A stretch of 36,577 bases of DNA, taken from the NCBI GenBank assembly GCA_021372235.1, contig JAJFUW010000060.1, forward strand, positions 1 through 36,577, given 5' to 3'. Positions 16,292 to 25,762 of this stretch are shown piece after piece (position 1 is the first letter of the stretch; the number at the start of each line of letters is the position of its first letter). Source of the stretch: Spirochaetia bacterium. GTDB lineage: Bacteria > Oederibacteriota > PGYV01 > Palsa-1178. Position numbers and translations under genes: made by a program. The notes below the pieces were generated by a model that was not told the origin of the DNA, ran no database searches, and saw only the letters and a program-made list of their open reading frames with translations.

Positions 16292-16504
16292 CTGCTACAT
16301 CAGTATGTTTAGATGTGAATACGGATATGGAACGAGGATTGCGGAAACTCCGGAAACACAAAAAGAACACAATTGCAGCGAGTACACGAACAAATATATT
16401 TTATAAGACAAATGGCTGAGAGATACATGGTGCTTAAAGTACAATAATTGTATCTGCGTTAATGCATATATGTATCCATAAAAAATGATGAAACCGGGTG
16501 AAAA

Positions 16505-18352
16505 TTGACAGCGCAACTCTTTGTGCCGTTATTACATTATACCGCCTTGCTGGTGTATATGACCATGGGTTTTGTTGTTTTATGGTTCAATAAAAAAAAC
16601 CCGCTCAATATTATTACGGCGTGTATGTTTTTTTGTTTTGCTCTATGGACGGCCGGGATGCTATTGACAAATGACCTTCAGATGGGAATGGACCGCGCAA
16701 AAACAGTGTTTCGAGTAACTTCAATCGGATGGCTGCTTTTCCCGGCCTTTATGTTATCGTTTGCGGTTATTTTTGCGGAGAAAAGATCGGTTTATCGGTC
16801 GGTTTATTTCCCCGCCACGCTTGCCATCATATCGGCTTTATTTGTGGCCCTGTACGAATACGGCCTGCTCATGGGGCCGATAAGACCCGAGATGTTCGGA
16901 TGGTTTGAAACGTGGCAAAACAATGTATGGGTCTATCTGTTTTATCTATATTATATAACTGCCTGCGTCCTGTCGCTTCTATTGTTTTTTGAATCTGCGT
17001 CCAAAAGTAAGCATGTGTATAAAAAAAAGACATCCGTTGTATTGTTTGCAACGTTATCATTGTGCCTGTTGACGGGGACTATTAATGAAATAGTAATGCC
17101 GCGGTTGAATGTTATAGTTGATATAACAAATATTTTTGTGCTCATATGGGCTCTCGGCATTTTTTACGCACTGGTAAAATACCGTTTTATGAGCATCACG
17201 CCAAAGTCTATTACCGATGATATCATTGCACAGATGGCGGAGTCTTTGATAATACTGGACGATTCTTTTACGGTTGTTTTTGCAAATAGAGCCGCTTTCG
17301 CGATGTCCGGATACACAGAGGGCGAACTGAAAAACATGCCGTTTGCAAATCTGGCGCATAGTATCGGCGCGCCAACGGGCTGGATGAAACAGCTGCTGGT
17401 CGAAGGGCTGATAAAAAACAGCGAAATGGAACTGCGGGATAAAACGGGGAAAAGCATCCCGATATTGCTCACCGCATCGCTGATTACGGACGAAGGCGAC
17501 ATAAAGGGCTCAATCTGTATAATTAATGATATTACCGAACGCAAGGTTTACGAACAAAAACTCAAAAACGATATTGAAAAAATGAAAGAACTCGACAGGC
17601 TGAAAGATGATTTTTTATCGATCGTTTCCCATGAACTGAGGACTCCGATAACTGCCATCAGGGGGTATCTGTCGTTTTTTTTAAACGGTGCATTTGGAGC
17701 AATGTCGCCGGAACAAAAGGACGTCATGGAAAGAGTAAGATCAAATACCGACAGACTCCTGACCCTTATAAACAATCTGCTTGATATGTCAAAAATCGAA
17801 GCCGGTTTTCTGACAATCGAATTTTCGAATATCAATATTGTACGGGTCGTGGAAGAATCAATGAATGAGATACTGCTGCTGGCGCAAAATAACGGCATAT
17901 CGCTGTATTTTAAAAATAAACCTGCGGGTGAAATTCTTTTGGAAGCGGACAGGGAACGAATCAAACAGGTTATGCTGAATCTGCTAAGCAATGCGATAAA
18001 ATTTTCCGGGCCAAACACGGAGGTAGTCGTTTCTATTGTTGAAAACTATGTTATGGACAGGGCCAAAGCAGAGACGATTTATGATTCTACGGGTAACGCT
18101 GTACGTGAAGGAAATTATGTGATGATATGTGTAAAGGATGAAGGCGTTGGATTAAATGAAGAACAAAAGAAGAAGATATTCGGACGTTTTTATCAGGCGG
18201 AAAGAGCGGATAACAGGAAACATTCCGGCACGGGGATCGGGTTATATATTTCCAGGAAAATTGTGGAGGCACATGGCGGTTTTTTCGTTATCGAGTCGCA
18301 GGGCCTCGATAAGGGAACCGCGTTTTCTTTTTACCTTCCTAAAAACAGGTGA
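16505..18352 (+). CDS. Histidine kinase with seven-helix membrane sensor and PAS domain
   Basis: A 615-aa membrane sensor kinase. Seven hydrophobic helices occupy about 5-228, matching the 7TM N-terminal sensor type found in many kinases. A PAS domain spans about 236-345 and ends in the usual DITERK. The HisKA domain has phospho-acceptor H376 in VSHELRTP. The HATPase domain shows NLLSNAIKF, DEGVGL, FGRFYQ and GTGIGL. The kinase core is close in sequence to that of the kinase at 480-2174, suggesting paralogy. No receiver lies beside it, so its partner is elsewhere, possibly the CheY-like protein at 3899. The start is TTG at 16505 with only a weak GGGTGA site; later in-frame ATGs would cut the first helix. 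Confidence 0.9.
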   Translation: MTAQLFVPLLHYTALLVYMTMGFVVLWFNKKNPLNIITACMFFCFALWTAGMLLTNDLQMGMDRAKTVFRVTSIGWLLFPAFMLSFAVIFAEKRSVYRSVYFPATLAIISALFVALYEYGLLMGPIRPEMFGWFETWQNNVWVYLFYLYYITACVLSLLLFFESASKSKHVYKKKTSVVLFATLSLCLLTGTINEIVMPRLNVIVDITNIFVLIWALGIFYALVKYRFMSITPKSITDDIIAQMAESLIILDDSFTVVFANRAAFAMSGYTEGELKNMPFANLAHSIGAPTGWMKQLLVEGLIKNSEMELRDKTGKSIPILLTASLITDEGDIKGSICIINDITERKVYEQKLKNDIEKMKELDRLKDDFLSIVSHELRTPITAIRGYLSFFLNGAFGAMSPEQKDVMERVRSNTDRLLTLINNLLDMSKIEAGFLTIEFSNINIVRVVEESMNEILLLAQNNGISLYFKNKPAGEILLEADRERIKQVMLNLLSNAIKFSGPNTEVVVSIVENYVMDRAKAETIYDSTGNAVREGNYVMICVKDEGVGLNEEQKKKIFGRFYQAERADNRKHSGTGIGLYISRKIVEAHGGFFVIESQGLDKGTAFSFYLPKNR

Positions 18353-18459
18353 AATAGATATCGGTGCGCCATTTGTCCCCGGAACAGAGGCAATCCGGCG
18401 GAATCTCCTTTTTTGGCGAAACCCTGCGGAACCACACGCGACAGGCCATACGTGATATC

Positions 18460-18488
18460 TTGTTTTTAATCCTATTATTTGGTAGTAT
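18460..18488 (+). promoter_or_regulatory. Possible sigma-70 promoter for the 228-aa gene and pepA
   Basis: TTGTTT (18460-18465) and TAGTAT (18483-18488) are spaced by 17 bases, 24 bases before the ATG at 18513, which has AGGAGGTG upstream. Confidence 0.45.
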
Positions 18489-18512
18489 TAATTTTGCGCA
18501 CCAGGAGGTGTC

Positions 18513-19199
18513 ATGGAACTCTCAACCAGGCTTTTTGCCATGATTATTGAACTTGTCTATGTTCCTGTCCAGATAGAGGATAAGAAGATACGGGAACTTT
18601 TCAATTCCGTATCCGACAACCATTCCATCACATCCTACAACGCCGCGCCCGACGGTACGGTTGTCATGTCCTCAAAGGATGAAAAGAACAATTTTGTCCG
18701 TTACAGGATAATGAAGGACAGGGTGGTATTGTCCTACGAATACTGCCGGAACTCCATTAACTATTATCAGGGGCTCGCCGGCGATTTTATCGAAAAATTC
18801 ACAAAAAACATAGGCGTTTCGCTTTTTCTCGCGGAAACCACGGTCCTGCGCAGGCATGCCAACATACAGGGGGTCTCCGATTCACGCGATTACCTTATCA
18901 AAAGAGTCTACGGCATGGACGAAGAGAACCTGAAAAAATTCAACAGGCCTCTGCATATGATGGGGACACGCATTTTTTTCCCGCCCGTGCCGGACGACCC
19001 GTGCGTATATGAGGTCAAAATAGAGACCGTAATGGAGGATTACAGGACGCTTTTTCTGGAATGCCTGGGCGTCTACGCGGCGGCAATCGATACCCGACAG
19101 GGCATAACGGGCATATTTAATAACCTGAAGAAAACAGACGATTTCCTGATAAATAATATCGGCGGGTTCATAACCCAGTTTGCGGAGGAAAAACAATGA
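18513..19199 (+). CDS. Unrecognised 228-aa protein coupled to pepA
   Basis: I do not recognise the family. The N-terminal quarter contains a hydrophobic stretch (LFAMIIELVYVPVQIEDKK) that reads like a buried strand rather than a signal peptide. The rest is a mix of strands and helices with many charged residues, as in a soluble cytoplasmic alpha/beta protein. The gene has a very strong ribosome binding site (AGGAGGTG) and its stop overlaps the pepA start by four bases (ATGA at 19196-19199), so the two proteins are probably made together. Function is unknown; it may be an accessory or regulator of the aminopeptidase. Confidence 0.65.
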   Translation: MELSTRLFAMIIELVYVPVQIEDKKIRELFNSVSDNHSITSYNAAPDGTVVMSSKDEKNNFVRYRIMKDRVVLSYEYCRNSINYYQGLAGDFIEKFTKNIGVSLFLAETTVLRRHANIQGVSDSRDYLIKRVYGMDEENLKKFNRPLHMMGTRIFFPPVPDDPCVYEVKIETVMEDYRTLFLECLGVYAAAIDTRQGITGIFNNLKKTDDFLINNIGGFITQFAEEKQ

Positions 19200-20662
19200 A
19201 ACTCTCGACGGATAACAGAAAGATTTTTGACATCAACGCGGATATTTACCTGGCCGCGGTAATAAACGGGGACAACAGGCAGTTTTCGTCCCCGGTTTAC
19301 GGCAAGGCAGGTGCGTCCCTGGCAAAGGCATTAAAAGATGGCACCATAAAGGGTGATACGAGGAAAAAGTCAGTTATTGTTTTGAACGGCAAAAAGGTGC
19401 TGTGTGTGGGCCTTGGTGAAAAGGAAAATCTCACAGCGGAGAAAGTCCGCGAGGCTGCCGGTTTCGCGCTGCGCGAGGCAAAAGCGCTGGGCTGCAGGAC
19501 AGCCGCGACAACGTGCTGGCTGCCGGGTGAAAAGGAGTTCAGGGCGCAGTGCGAGGGCATGATGCTCGCCGATTATGTATATGACGAGTACAAAAAGAAA
19601 AAAGAGGACAGGTTTGAAAGCGTTGCTGTTTCTGCTGCGGGGTTGTCCGCGAAAAAGGTCATAGACGAGACAGGGATAGTGATTGATGCGGTTTTTGCGG
19701 CAAAGGACCTGATGAACGGGCCGGGTAATTCAACGACACCTTCAAAGATGGCATCTGAGGCAAAAAAAACGGCCGGCAAAAATCAGAAGCTGAAGGTAAA
19801 GGTATTCGGCAGGGAAGAGATAAAAAAGATGGGAATGGGAGCTTTTTACGGCGTGTCAAAAGGCACTGCCGAGGAACCCAAATTCATCGTGGCAGAGTAC
19901 AAGAACGCCGGAAAAAAGAGGCCCATGATATTTGTGGGCAAAGGCATCACTTTTGATTCCGGCGGGATATCCATAAAACCGTCGAACAGGATGGAGGACA
20001 TGAAATATGATATGTCGGGCGCTGCCGTGGTGCTGTCCCTGATGAAGATTGTCGCGGCGATGAAACTGCCCGTGAACGCGGTGTTTATAACGCCGCTTAC
20101 AGAGAACCTGCCCGACGGCAGGGCCGACAAACCAGGGGACATCCTGACGTCCATGGCGGGGATAACGATAGAGATAATATCCACGGACGCCGAGGGACGG
20201 CTCATACTATGCGACGCCATTGCCTATGCCCAGCAGAAATACAAACCGTTCTTCATAATAGACATAGCAACCTTAACGGGTGCCTGTTCCATGTTTTTTG
20301 GCAACTATGCTACAGGGCTCATGGACAACGGCACGGAACTGGTTGAGGTCATGAAAAAAGCGGGCGACGAGACGGGCGAACGCGTGTGGCAGCTGCCCAT
20401 GTATGACGAGTACCGCGAGATGATAAATTCCAAGTACGCGGATATAAAAAATTCCGGCGCCGGTAATTCCGGTACCATCACCGCCGGCATGTTCCTGCGC
20501 GAGTTCGTAAAAAAAGGCACGCCGTGGATGCACCTGGACATAGCAGGTACGGCGTATGGAGTTGCGAACAAATCCTATATACCGGACGGAACAGCGGCTA
20601 CAGGAGTCAGGTTGCTTTATGATTTTGTAAAAAAAATCCTAAAAGGAGGGTATTATGCTTAA
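19196..20662 (+). CDS. pepA: Leucyl aminopeptidase (M17 family)
   Basis: A 488-aa metallo-aminopeptidase, close to the normal length of about 500. It removes N-terminal residues from peptides in the cytoplasm, as a hexamer in known members. The N-terminal M17 domain spans about 1-150. The catalytic domain has all expected metal ligands: K249, D254 (in KGITFDSGG), D272 (KYDMSGAA), D331 and E333 (TDAEGRL). The catalytic residues K261 and R335 are also present. The ATG overlaps the stop of the upstream 228-aa gene. The next gene, a small outer-membrane protein, overlaps its end by 8 bases, so the three genes probably form one operon ended by the terminator at 21191-21232. Confidence 0.95.
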   Translation: MKLSTDNRKIFDINADIYLAAVINGDNRQFSSPVYGKAGASLAKALKDGTIKGDTRKKSVIVLNGKKVLCVGLGEKENLTAEKVREAAGFALREAKALGCRTAATTCWLPGEKEFRAQCEGMMLADYVYDEYKKKKEDRFESVAVSAAGLSAKKVIDETGIVIDAVFAAKDLMNGPGNSTTPSKMASEAKKTAGKNQKLKVKVFGREEIKKMGMGAFYGVSKGTAEEPKFIVAEYKNAGKKRPMIFVGKGITFDSGGISIKPSNRMEDMKYDMSGAAVVLSLMKIVAAMKLPVNAVFITPLTENLPDGRADKPGDILTSMAGITIEIISTDAEGRLILCDAIAYAQQKYKPFFIIDIATLTGACSMFFGNYATGLMDNGTELVEVMKKAGDETGERVWQLPMYDEYREMINSKYADIKNSGAGNSGTITAGMFLREFVKKGTPWMHLDIAGTAYGVANKSYIPDGTAATGVRLLYDFVKKILKGGYYA

Positions 20663-21173
20663 AAAGTTAATTGTTGTTGCATTGGTTCTGGCTGTTGCTT
20701 TACCGGTTTTCGCTGCGGAAAAAGGCGGGTATTCGGCGTTGTTAAAGGACAAACAGTCGTTGGGCTGCGGAGTGACCGGAGGTTATGCGTCATACAGGAT
20801 ATGGCCGTCGGACGATTTCGGAATCCAGGGTTCTGTCGGCTTATCGCTCGGGGAAAACTACGTCAGTATGCCGCTCACAATCGCGGCGCTTTTTCCCGTG
20901 TTTGAGGCGGGTAATTTCGCGATTATTGCCGCGCCCGGCATCACATTTGGCTATACTTCTGTTGCGGAAAATACCAGCACGGTTGAATTTGGCGCCGGCG
21001 CGGACGTGTTATTTGAGGTGGCTCTGCCGGTTATCAGCAATGCGTTATCCATAGGCAGCGGTATAGGGCTGTGGCTGGGGATGAACGCGAACAACTATGG
21101 GGGCACGAGCAATTCGAGTTTCTTCCTGAACGCTCTGACTGTCACACCGGTATACGTCAGGTATTATTTCTAA
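20655..21173 (+). CDS. Small outer-membrane beta-barrel-like protein
   Basis: A 172-aa product with a signal peptide (about 1-20, cut after VFA) and a mature part rich in Gly, Ser and aromatic residues with alternating hydrophobic strands. It ends in VRYYF, the aromatic C-terminus used by outer-membrane proteins for BAM recognition. The length suits an eight-stranded barrel. The family is not certain. The ATG has AAAGGAGGG upstream and overlaps the last codons of pepA. A link with pepA is not obvious from the sequence. Confidence 0.7.
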   Translation: MLKKLIVVALVLAVALPVFAAEKGGYSALLKDKQSLGCGVTGGYASYRIWPSDDFGIQGSVGLSLGENYVSMPLTIAALFPVFEAGNFAIIAAPGITFGYTSVAENTSTVEFGAGADVLFEVALPVISNALSIGSGIGLWLGMNANNYGGTSNSSFFLNALTVTPVYVRYYF

Positions 21174-21190
21174 CGGCAATTAATTAAAAA

Positions 21191-21232
21191 AAACAACGGG
21201 CGGATGATAATACATCCGCCCGTTGTTTTTTT
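21191..21232. terminator. Strong bidirectional intrinsic terminator
   Basis: AAACAACGGGCGGATG (21191-21206) pairs perfectly with CATCCGCCCGTTGTTT (21213-21228) over a six-base loop, followed by more T and preceded by A-runs. It ends the 228-aa gene-pepA-barrel operon. Confidence 0.9.
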
Positions 21233-21322
21233 ATGACACTTTTAAAACAAGACGAAAAACCAAATGGTTAAACGAATGATTTAAAGTATTGCAAAAATGC
21301 CATATAACAGGAACCCTATACC

Positions 21323-21350
21323 TTGACTTTTTATAAGTATATGGTAAAAT
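21323..21350 (+). promoter_or_regulatory. Sigma-70 promoter for the large secreted protein gene
   Basis: TTGACT (21323-21328) and TAAAAT (21345-21350) are separated by 16 bases, 36 bases before the TTG start at 21387. Confidence 0.55.
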
Positions 21351-21386
21351 TCAACTATATTACCCTAAAAATTTTAGGAGGCTAAT

Positions 21387-24300
21387 TTGGGAAAAATAAC
21401 GAGGAACCTCGTTTTTGCGTTTAGCCTGTTTGTTATATCAATTTTCTTTTCTGCCGGCGCCAATGCTGCGTACATCATCTCCTCGCTGAATTTCCAGTTA
21501 TCGCCCGTGGCCACAACAGCAAAGATAGGGGACTATGTCCTGTTCCGTATGTGCGTTGTGAACGCCACGGACACTTTTCAGAACGTGACGGTAAACAGCG
21601 TCACAAATACTTCGATCGTAGTATCGTCGCCCGATTTCAACGGGATATTTCCTCTGTATGTATATGACGGCGTCAGGACATGGGTGGTCAACGCCTATCA
21701 GAACACTTCCCTGAAGACGGTTGCATTATCGGACACGAACCTGGCCGCCGGCATACCTCCGTTGGGGACCGGTTACGCGACACTGCAGTACGCGGATTTC
21801 AACGCTTCGACCGGTTCGCTCGCGGCCGGCGGGACGGCTTCGATAAACATAGGAACAGCTATATACGGCATACCGATGTACGACGACGGGTTGGCCGCTC
21901 ACAATGACACCGGAGCTCTGCCGGACGGCGTATACGGAGCCAGGTTCCAGGTCAGGGAATCATACCAATTTAACATAACAAACACCGCCATTGAAGGCAA
22001 CTTTACAAAAGCGGGCGTCAAGGCCGGTAACTCGCCCTATACTTCGGCTAACAGGATCAGCATTGACGGTATCAGGCCCAAAATCGAACTTGTTAACGCA
22101 ACACCCAACCCGTTCAACCCGAACAAACAGCTCCTGCAGCTTTTTTACTATCTCACCGAGAGCTCGGCCTTAACCTGCGTGCTTTTAGACTCCGTGGGAA
22201 ACACTGTCATAACACTTTCGACTGACGGGATATTCGGCTACAACAACCCGCTGCAGTGGGACGGGCTGGATTCGGCCGGCAACTTGAGGACCGATGGCGA
22301 TTACTGGTACAGATTTGATATCGCGGACGGCGCTGGAAACACAGGACTCGCGTTTACCGGAAAACTAAAAGTCACAACCATCGAGCTTGTGGCGTCGATA
22401 TACTCCATTGACGCCGAATACATACAGACGTCACAGGATGAAACAATGGTAACGCTCAATCTCGAGACGCTATTGACAAACGCCACGACTGCAAACCTGG
22501 CAAACCTCGGGTTTGATTATACGGCTTATGAGGTCCCGGGGGTCAGCCATGATTATGAGAATTACCCGTGGCAATATGTGGATCTCAGGATATATGACTC
22601 GCAGGGCTCGCTGTTCAGCCCAACCGTCAAAGATCACACAGCGTTTGATACCGACCTGCTCTATATGAACATACAACTCGACCCGCTTTTTTATGACGGG
22701 CTTCCAATGGCGGGATTTACACCCAACCCGCTGCCTGATTCGGGATGCGGCATAATCAATACGGGCACTGTTTATACAAAAGGCGACGGTGATGACGGCA
22801 ATGACTGGGATTGCGTTTTCGGAAGTCCGTTCGTTGACCAGGGAGCCGGTGTGTTCAAAGCAGACACGGCATATATATATCATCAAATTGGAATGGCGGC
22901 GGGTACCTATATAGCTGCTTTTAAGGCGGTGCTTACGGGGAAGACAATAATTTCCGTCTCGGAGAATGGGCCTTCCTCGGAAACACTGGAATGTTCCATG
23001 GGAGGGACAACAACTTCATACACCGTCACCAGCAACCCGTACCATGTCATCCCGAGTTTCTTCTATGATGAATCATATAACGTGTCCGGTGACGAGAGGG
23101 GATATGGCCTGTCTTCCAACGACAGAACTGTATCATTCATAGTGGAGCAGAATCCGGCGGTTCCGAATGCGGACTCCACGCCGCCATCGGTTGTGGCGAA
23201 CTCGGAGTATCCTTCGAACAACTCGGTCAAGGAACCGGGTATAATCAACTCTTCAAATTACGTAAAAGTGACACTGACTGACGATGGAGTGGGAGCAGGG
23301 CCTGTGAACCTCTCCACGATCATACTAAAGGACCCGTACGGCAACCAGGTACAGGGCCACACGGCCTGGAACGCGGGTACGCCCGGGACCAAGACATGGG
23401 AGATATATTACATACCGGACAGCCCGATTACGCTCGGAGGCGTTTACAAACTGCAAATAATCCCCATTGACGCGGCTTACAACATAGGGGCGGCCGTGGA
23501 ATACACGTTCGAAGTGAATGACACATCGATACCGCAGGCCGGCAACATGAACGTGCAGTCCGGTTCGGGCGGGTCGCTGAATCTGACGGAATCCACGGCC
23601 ACACAGGTGAACTTCCTCGTATCAAAGATGGAAGTAACACTGATACCGGGCGGCAGTGCCGCAATCGACTGGACCAATTGCAGCATAAGCGTGTCGGGCG
23701 CAGCGGGCACATACGACCACGAATCAGGGACGAACATAATGAGTTTCACCCCGTCGACAGTCATAACCGACGGCCAATACACGGTTTATGTGACAGCCGT
23801 ATCCTCCAATGGGTATCAGGGGGTCTATACATACGTGTTCTATGTGACCACTGCGGGCATGGTATACGTGAACCTGGACGCCACCACTGTTGAGAGCGTA
23901 AACACGTGCATGAGGATATCTTCTTTTGACACGGCGGTTTCCGGTATTACAGACAACAACGGCACCATGGTTCCGGCAAACCTGATAACGGTCGCCGCGC
24001 AGACGGGCCCGCAGTATCCGCCGTCCGGCTATACTATTGTCGGCAACACCGTAGCTTTCTCGGCGGGCGCGACATATCAGATGCCTTTCACATTCAACAG
24101 CAATTTCTGTATGGCCACGCTCAGGATGCACTACACCGATGCACATCTGGCGGCGCTGCTGGCGTCGGGTAAGAAAGAAACGGACCTGACAGTATGGTAC
24201 TGGAACGGATCGGTCTGGACACAGATAACCACTATCGGAACGCCAGTAACCGGCGGCGCTGACCATTACATTGATGTGTCACTCTCCGGGTTGCCCGCGA

Positions 24301-24686
24301 ATAACAAATACGCGCTGATGTACCAGACGCCTGTCGAGGCGCCCGCAACGTTCCATTTTAACAACACCAAGGCATTTGATCCATCAAGCGGACCGGCGGT
24401 CATATATTACGCCGATTCGATAACCAACCTCACGGAAGCCAGAGTATATATCTACAATCTGACAGGCAGCCTGGTGAGGACACTGCAGACCGAGGATGTG
24501 GCCGATCCGGCCAACGTCGCCTCCGACCCCATGAACCCGGCTACGATAAAGTATTTCTTCGTCTGGGACGGGAAAAACGACAGAGGTTCAACGGTCAGAA
24601 ACGGGATTTATGCCGTTAAAATATCGCTTAAATACAGCGACGGGACGACCTCGACTGCCTCCAGGCTGATTGCGGTGGTGAAATAA
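21387..24686 (+). CDS. Large secreted surface protein with FlgD-like domains
   Basis: An exported 1099-aa protein. The signal peptide covers about 1-27 (LVFAFSLFVISIFFSAGANA). A FlgD-like Ig domain with NATPNPFNPNKQ and YFRFD/GNLRTDGDYWYRF motifs lies at about 234-335. Further beta-sandwich repeats with many Asn, Thr and Gly follow. The C-terminal domain (about 985-1099) again has a FlgD-like or T9SS type A sorting-like shape: ARVYIYNLTGSLVRTL, then FVWDGKNDRGSTVRNGIYAV. Such C-terminal domains are known in secreted proteins of Bacteroidota and several candidate phyla. It starts at TTG behind AGGAGG. The PorV-like barrel gene begins one base after the stop, so cargo and barrel are probably made together. 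Confidence 0.8.
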   Translation: MGKITRNLVFAFSLFVISIFFSAGANAAYIISSLNFQLSPVATTAKIGDYVLFRMCVVNATDTFQNVTVNSVTNTSIVVSSPDFNGIFPLYVYDGVRTWVVNAYQNTSLKTVALSDTNLAAGIPPLGTGYATLQYADFNASTGSLAAGGTASINIGTAIYGIPMYDDGLAAHNDTGALPDGVYGARFQVRESYQFNITNTAIEGNFTKAGVKAGNSPYTSANRISIDGIRPKIELVNATPNPFNPNKQLLQLFYYLTESSALTCVLLDSVGNTVITLSTDGIFGYNNPLQWDGLDSAGNLRTDGDYWYRFDIADGAGNTGLAFTGKLKVTTIELVASIYSIDAEYIQTSQDETMVTLNLETLLTNATTANLANLGFDYTAYEVPGVSHDYENYPWQYVDLRIYDSQGSLFSPTVKDHTAFDTDLLYMNIQLDPLFYDGLPMAGFTPNPLPDSGCGIINTGTVYTKGDGDDGNDWDCVFGSPFVDQGAGVFKADTAYIYHQIGMAAGTYIAAFKAVLTGKTIISVSENGPSSETLECSMGGTTTSYTVTSNPYHVIPSFFYDESYNVSGDERGYGLSSNDRTVSFIVEQNPAVPNADSTPPSVVANSEYPSNNSVKEPGIINSSNYVKVTLTDDGVGAGPVNLSTIILKDPYGNQVQGHTAWNAGTPGTKTWEIYYIPDSPITLGGVYKLQIIPIDAAYNIGAAVEYTFEVNDTSIPQAGNMNVQSGSGGSLNLTESTATQVNFLVSKMEVTLIPGGSAAIDWTNCSISVSGAAGTYDHESGTNIMSFTPSTVITDGQYTVYVTAVSSNGYQGVYTYVFYVTTAGMVYVNLDATTVESVNTCMRISSFDTAVSGITDNNGTMVPANLITVAAQTGPQYPPSGYTIVGNTVAFSAGATYQMPFTFNSNFCMATLRMHYTDAHLAALLASGKKETDLTVWYWNGSVWTQITTIGTPVTGGADHYIDVSLSGLPANNKYALMYQTPVEAPATFHFNNTKAFDPSSGPAVIYYADSITNLTEARVYIYNLTGSLVRTLQTEDVADPANVASDPMNPATIKYFFVWDGKNDRGSTVRNGIYAVKISLKYSDGTTSTASRLIAVVK

Positions 24687-24687
24687 C

Positions 24688-25692
24688 ATGATGAAAAAAC
24701 ATATGGCAAGGTTCTTTTTATTCCCGGTCTTAACCGCACTCGCATGCGTTCCTGTTATGGCAGCACAGTCGGGAATGCTGGGAGGGGCGTACACGGACAA
24801 CGGGATATCAACGAGGGCGCTCGGCATGGGCTCCGCGTTCACGGCCGTGTCCGATGACGGCAACGCTTCGTGGTGGAACCCGTCAGCCATGGCGTTTTTG
24901 GGCAAAACAAAATCGGTATCGTTCACCTATGTCCCGGAGATGATAACCGGATTTACCGGAATATCGGACATATTTATCTCCTATGCGCAGGGCGATACTA
25001 TGGGTTTTGGAGCACTGGGAGGCAGTGTCCGCTACCTGTCAGCCAGGTTTGAGGCGGATTACACGGGCGACGACGAATATAAATGGGCCGAGTACATAGC
25101 GGCCATTTCCTGGGCCTACCGGATAGACAGGTACATAGGGCTTTCAAAGTTCAATTTCCCAAAACTGGCCATAGGCCTGAACGCAAAATATTTCGGGTCG
25201 TCCACGGACCTCATGATCGGCTCCACGGAGGTATCCGCAAGCGGGTTCGGCGTGGATGCGTCCATAACGCTGGCCATGAAGGATAATTTCAGGATTGCGG
25301 TGATGGCAAAGAACGTCTTTTCGCAGGTAAAATGGCAGTCAGGCACACAGGAAGCCGTGCCCTATGACATAACAGCGGGGCTGTATTACGGGATAACAAA
25401 CGAGCTCGGCGTAGCGTTCGACCTGAAAACAACGCAAAACGACACTTCCCTGGAGGTGGCTTCCTGCAACGCGGGCGCGGAGTACAGGTTTGATTTTGGA
25501 AAGAACGCACAGATACAGTCTGCAGTGGCACGTGCGGGCGTACAGTATTCGCCCTTCATGGATACGCTTGTTTTGTGCGGCGGCGCCAGCGTGGGCATGG
25601 AAACTTTTTCCGTTGATTACGCCATACAAAAATACATGCGCACGGACTTAAACGACATGACGCACAGGTTCGGATTGACGGTCAATTTCTAA
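24688..25692 (+). CDS. PorV/PorQ-like outer-membrane beta-barrel protein
   Basis: A 334-aa outer-membrane protein. A signal peptide (about 1-25) precedes a long-strand beta barrel of the PorV type (UPF0164-like). The typical opening motif is present at about 42-68: RALGMGSAFTAVSDDGNASW followed by WNPSA. The protein ends in LTVNF, an aromatic C-terminus. In Bacteroidota, PorV shuttles T9SS cargo carrying a C-terminal sorting domain to the attachment complex. Here the upstream gene (one-base gap) encodes a protein with a sorting-like C-terminus, so a similar partnership is inferred. A second in-frame ATG at 24691 is an alternative start. Confidence 0.8.
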   Translation: MMKKHMARFFLFPVLTALACVPVMAAQSGMLGGAYTDNGISTRALGMGSAFTAVSDDGNASWWNPSAMAFLGKTKSVSFTYVPEMITGFTGISDIFISYAQGDTMGFGALGGSVRYLSARFEADYTGDDEYKWAEYIAAISWAYRIDRYIGLSKFNFPKLAIGLNAKYFGSSTDLMIGSTEVSASGFGVDASITLAMKDNFRIAVMAKNVFSQVKWQSGTQEAVPYDITAGLYYGITNELGVAFDLKTTQNDTSLEVASCNAGAEYRFDFGKNAQIQSAVARAGVQYSPFMDTLVLCGGASVGMETFSVDYAIQKYMRTDLNDMTHRFGLTVNF

Positions 25693-25715
25693 ACTGCCCT
25701 CAAAATAATCAAGAA

Positions 25716-25738
25716 AGGGCGGGCTAAAGGCCCGCCCT
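25716..25738 (+). terminator. GC-rich hairpin between the barrel and pilT-like genes
   Basis: AGGGCGGGC (25716-25724) pairs with GCCCGCCCT (25730-25738) over a five-base loop. There is no run of T after it, so termination would be weak or factor-assisted; the hairpin may instead protect the 3' end of the upstream transcript. Confidence 0.4.
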
Positions 25739-25762
25739 ATACTTTAGACAGAGGGGTACCCT

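Larger units (their letters stand above)
16121..16504. other. Intergenic region between hydrolase and 7TM kinase
   Basis: This 384-bp divergent gap is AT-rich. It holds a sigma-70 promoter on the + strand (16193-16220), a 14-codon open frame with a strong ribosome binding site (16247-16291), and a perfect palindrome TACAAT-A-ATTGTA (16440-16452) about 50 bases before the kinase start. Overlapping open frames at 16201-16419 share no recognisable protein and look non-coding. TATAAT strings on the - strand (16166-16183) may serve the hydrolase gene but have no good -35 partner. Confidence 0.45.

Noticed and set aside
16201-16419. Two overlapping frames between hydrolase and kinase
   Set aside because: Starts lie inside the promoter and no family is recognisable. 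A decayed gene cannot be excluded, but there is nothing to support it.
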